64,000 bases of DNA from JBKHYJ01 sp046565505 (GTDB lineage: Bacteria; Acidobacteriota; Blastocatellia; UBA7656): assembly GCA_046565505.1 (NCBI GenBank), contig JBKHYJ010000015.1, positions 62,001-126,000 on the forward strand. The letters are read 5' to 3'. The translations under genes were made by a program, and so were the position numbers. Below the pieces are notes generated by a model that was given only the letters and a program-made list of their open reading frames with translations, was not told where the DNA came from and ran no database searches. Shown piece after piece: positions 63,675 through 64,000 of the stretch; position 1 is the first letter of the stretch; every line of letters starts with the position of its first letter.

Positions 63675-64000
63675 TCAGTTGACCGGCTCCGCCGGCATCT
63701 CGCGGAGCACGCTTTCATTCGCAATTTCGCCGGCGGGGTCCCCGGCCCCACTCTCTAAGCCGAAGATCGCCGGGCAGGAGCGAACGAGGCCCGACAGGGT
63801 TTCGAGCAGTTGTTTCTGCTGCGTGTACTTCTCGTGCTCGCGGAAGGCGTCTTGCACGACCATCTTAAGCGCGATGGGGTCCCACGGCTTGCAGACGAAT
63901 TTATATATCCGCGTGGTGTTGATCGCTTCGACGAGCGCGTCGATGTCTGTGTAGCCCGTCAGTATGATCTTTATCGTGTGCGGGTTGGTGCCCATGCTCT
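63675..64000 (-). CDS. response regulator receiver, cut by the window edge
   Basis: The last 108 residues of a receiver domain whose N terminus lies beyond base 64000. ILTGYTD (switch Thr) and FVCKPWDPIALK (conserved Lys) are visible, and the phospho-accepting Asp must be outside. Ends with a Ser/Ala/Pro-rich tail of about 40 residues. Upstream in the same transcript as the receiver-only protein, and similar to it, suggesting duplication. Confidence 0.85.
   Translation of the reverse strand, partial: SMGTNPHTIKIILTGYTDIDALVEAINTTRIYKFVCKPWDPIALKMVVQDAFREHEKYTQQKQLLETLSGLVRSCPAIFGLESGAGDPAGEIANESVLREMPAEPVN

Overview
The window is GC-rich chromosomal DNA (most intergenic DNA is also GC-rich) with short operons, good Shine-Dalgarno sites and many secreted proteins. 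The gene content points to an Acidobacteriota chromosome, most likely Blastocatellia (subdivision 4). The pointers are two very large MacB/FtsX-type permeases (one with the acidobacterial N-terminal prefix domain and a PadR partner), a bacterial tricorn protease, a sortilin/VPS10-type propeller protein, several exported amidohydrolases, and PQQ-type propellers. The taxonomic call is inference from gene families; no rRNA or tRNA gene is present.

Region 1-9.6 kb: a strong intrinsic terminator with no recognisable gene in front of it, isoaspartyl dipeptidase, an outer-membrane beta-barrel protein, a fusion of a serine beta-lactamase-type domain with a VanX-type D-Ala-D-Ala dipeptidase, tricorn protease and a Crp/Fnr regulator. 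Region 9.6-17 kb (mostly minus strand): UDP-glucuronate decarboxylase-like epimerase, SPW-repeat membrane protein, UlaG-like metallohydrolase, MFS exporter, an AT-richer island with two perfect hairpins and a tiny HTH protein, a small helical protein, a double-BON protein and a TIGR04283 glycosyltransferase. Region 17-36.5 kb is dominated by exported peptide and amino-acid scavenging enzymes (M28-like peptidase, VPS10 propeller, N-acyl-D-amino-acid deacylase, M14 carboxypeptidase, amidohydrolase), plus aldo/keto reductase, peptide deformylase, an ABC permease, a degenerate membrane-anchored response regulator, a sirtuin and a VTT-domain protein.

Region 36.5-46.7 kb: a lidless Hsp70-like ATPase followed by two unrecognised proteins, a CrtI-type flavoprotein, a YbdK-type carboxylate-amine ligase, DDAH, a lipoprotein, a GH19 lysozyme-like protein, a DinB protein and a DUF3072 protein. 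Region 46.8-61.8 kb: a PadR/permease pair with a visible autoregulatory operator, then a long plus-strand run: LuxE-like adenylating enzyme, LuxC-like acyl reductase, GT4 glycosyltransferase, LolD-like ATPase, a 1165-residue FtsX permease, two PQQ-like propeller proteins and a phosphatase-like protein. The right end has a FliA/WhiG-type sigma factor with a near-consensus promoter and two tandem response regulators, the last cut by the window edge.

The most interesting candidate system is the 50.1-58.5 kb gene set (carboxylate activation, acyl reduction to aldehyde, glycosyl transfer, ATP-driven export), which lacks any luciferase gene and carries a perfect 31-bp inverted repeat between its first two genes. 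I read it as a possible pathway for making and exporting a glycosylated aldehyde- or alcohol-derived lipid; that is a hypothesis. Other leads are the beta-lactamase/VanX fusion and the membrane-tethered receiver with Glu in place of the phospho-accepting Asp.
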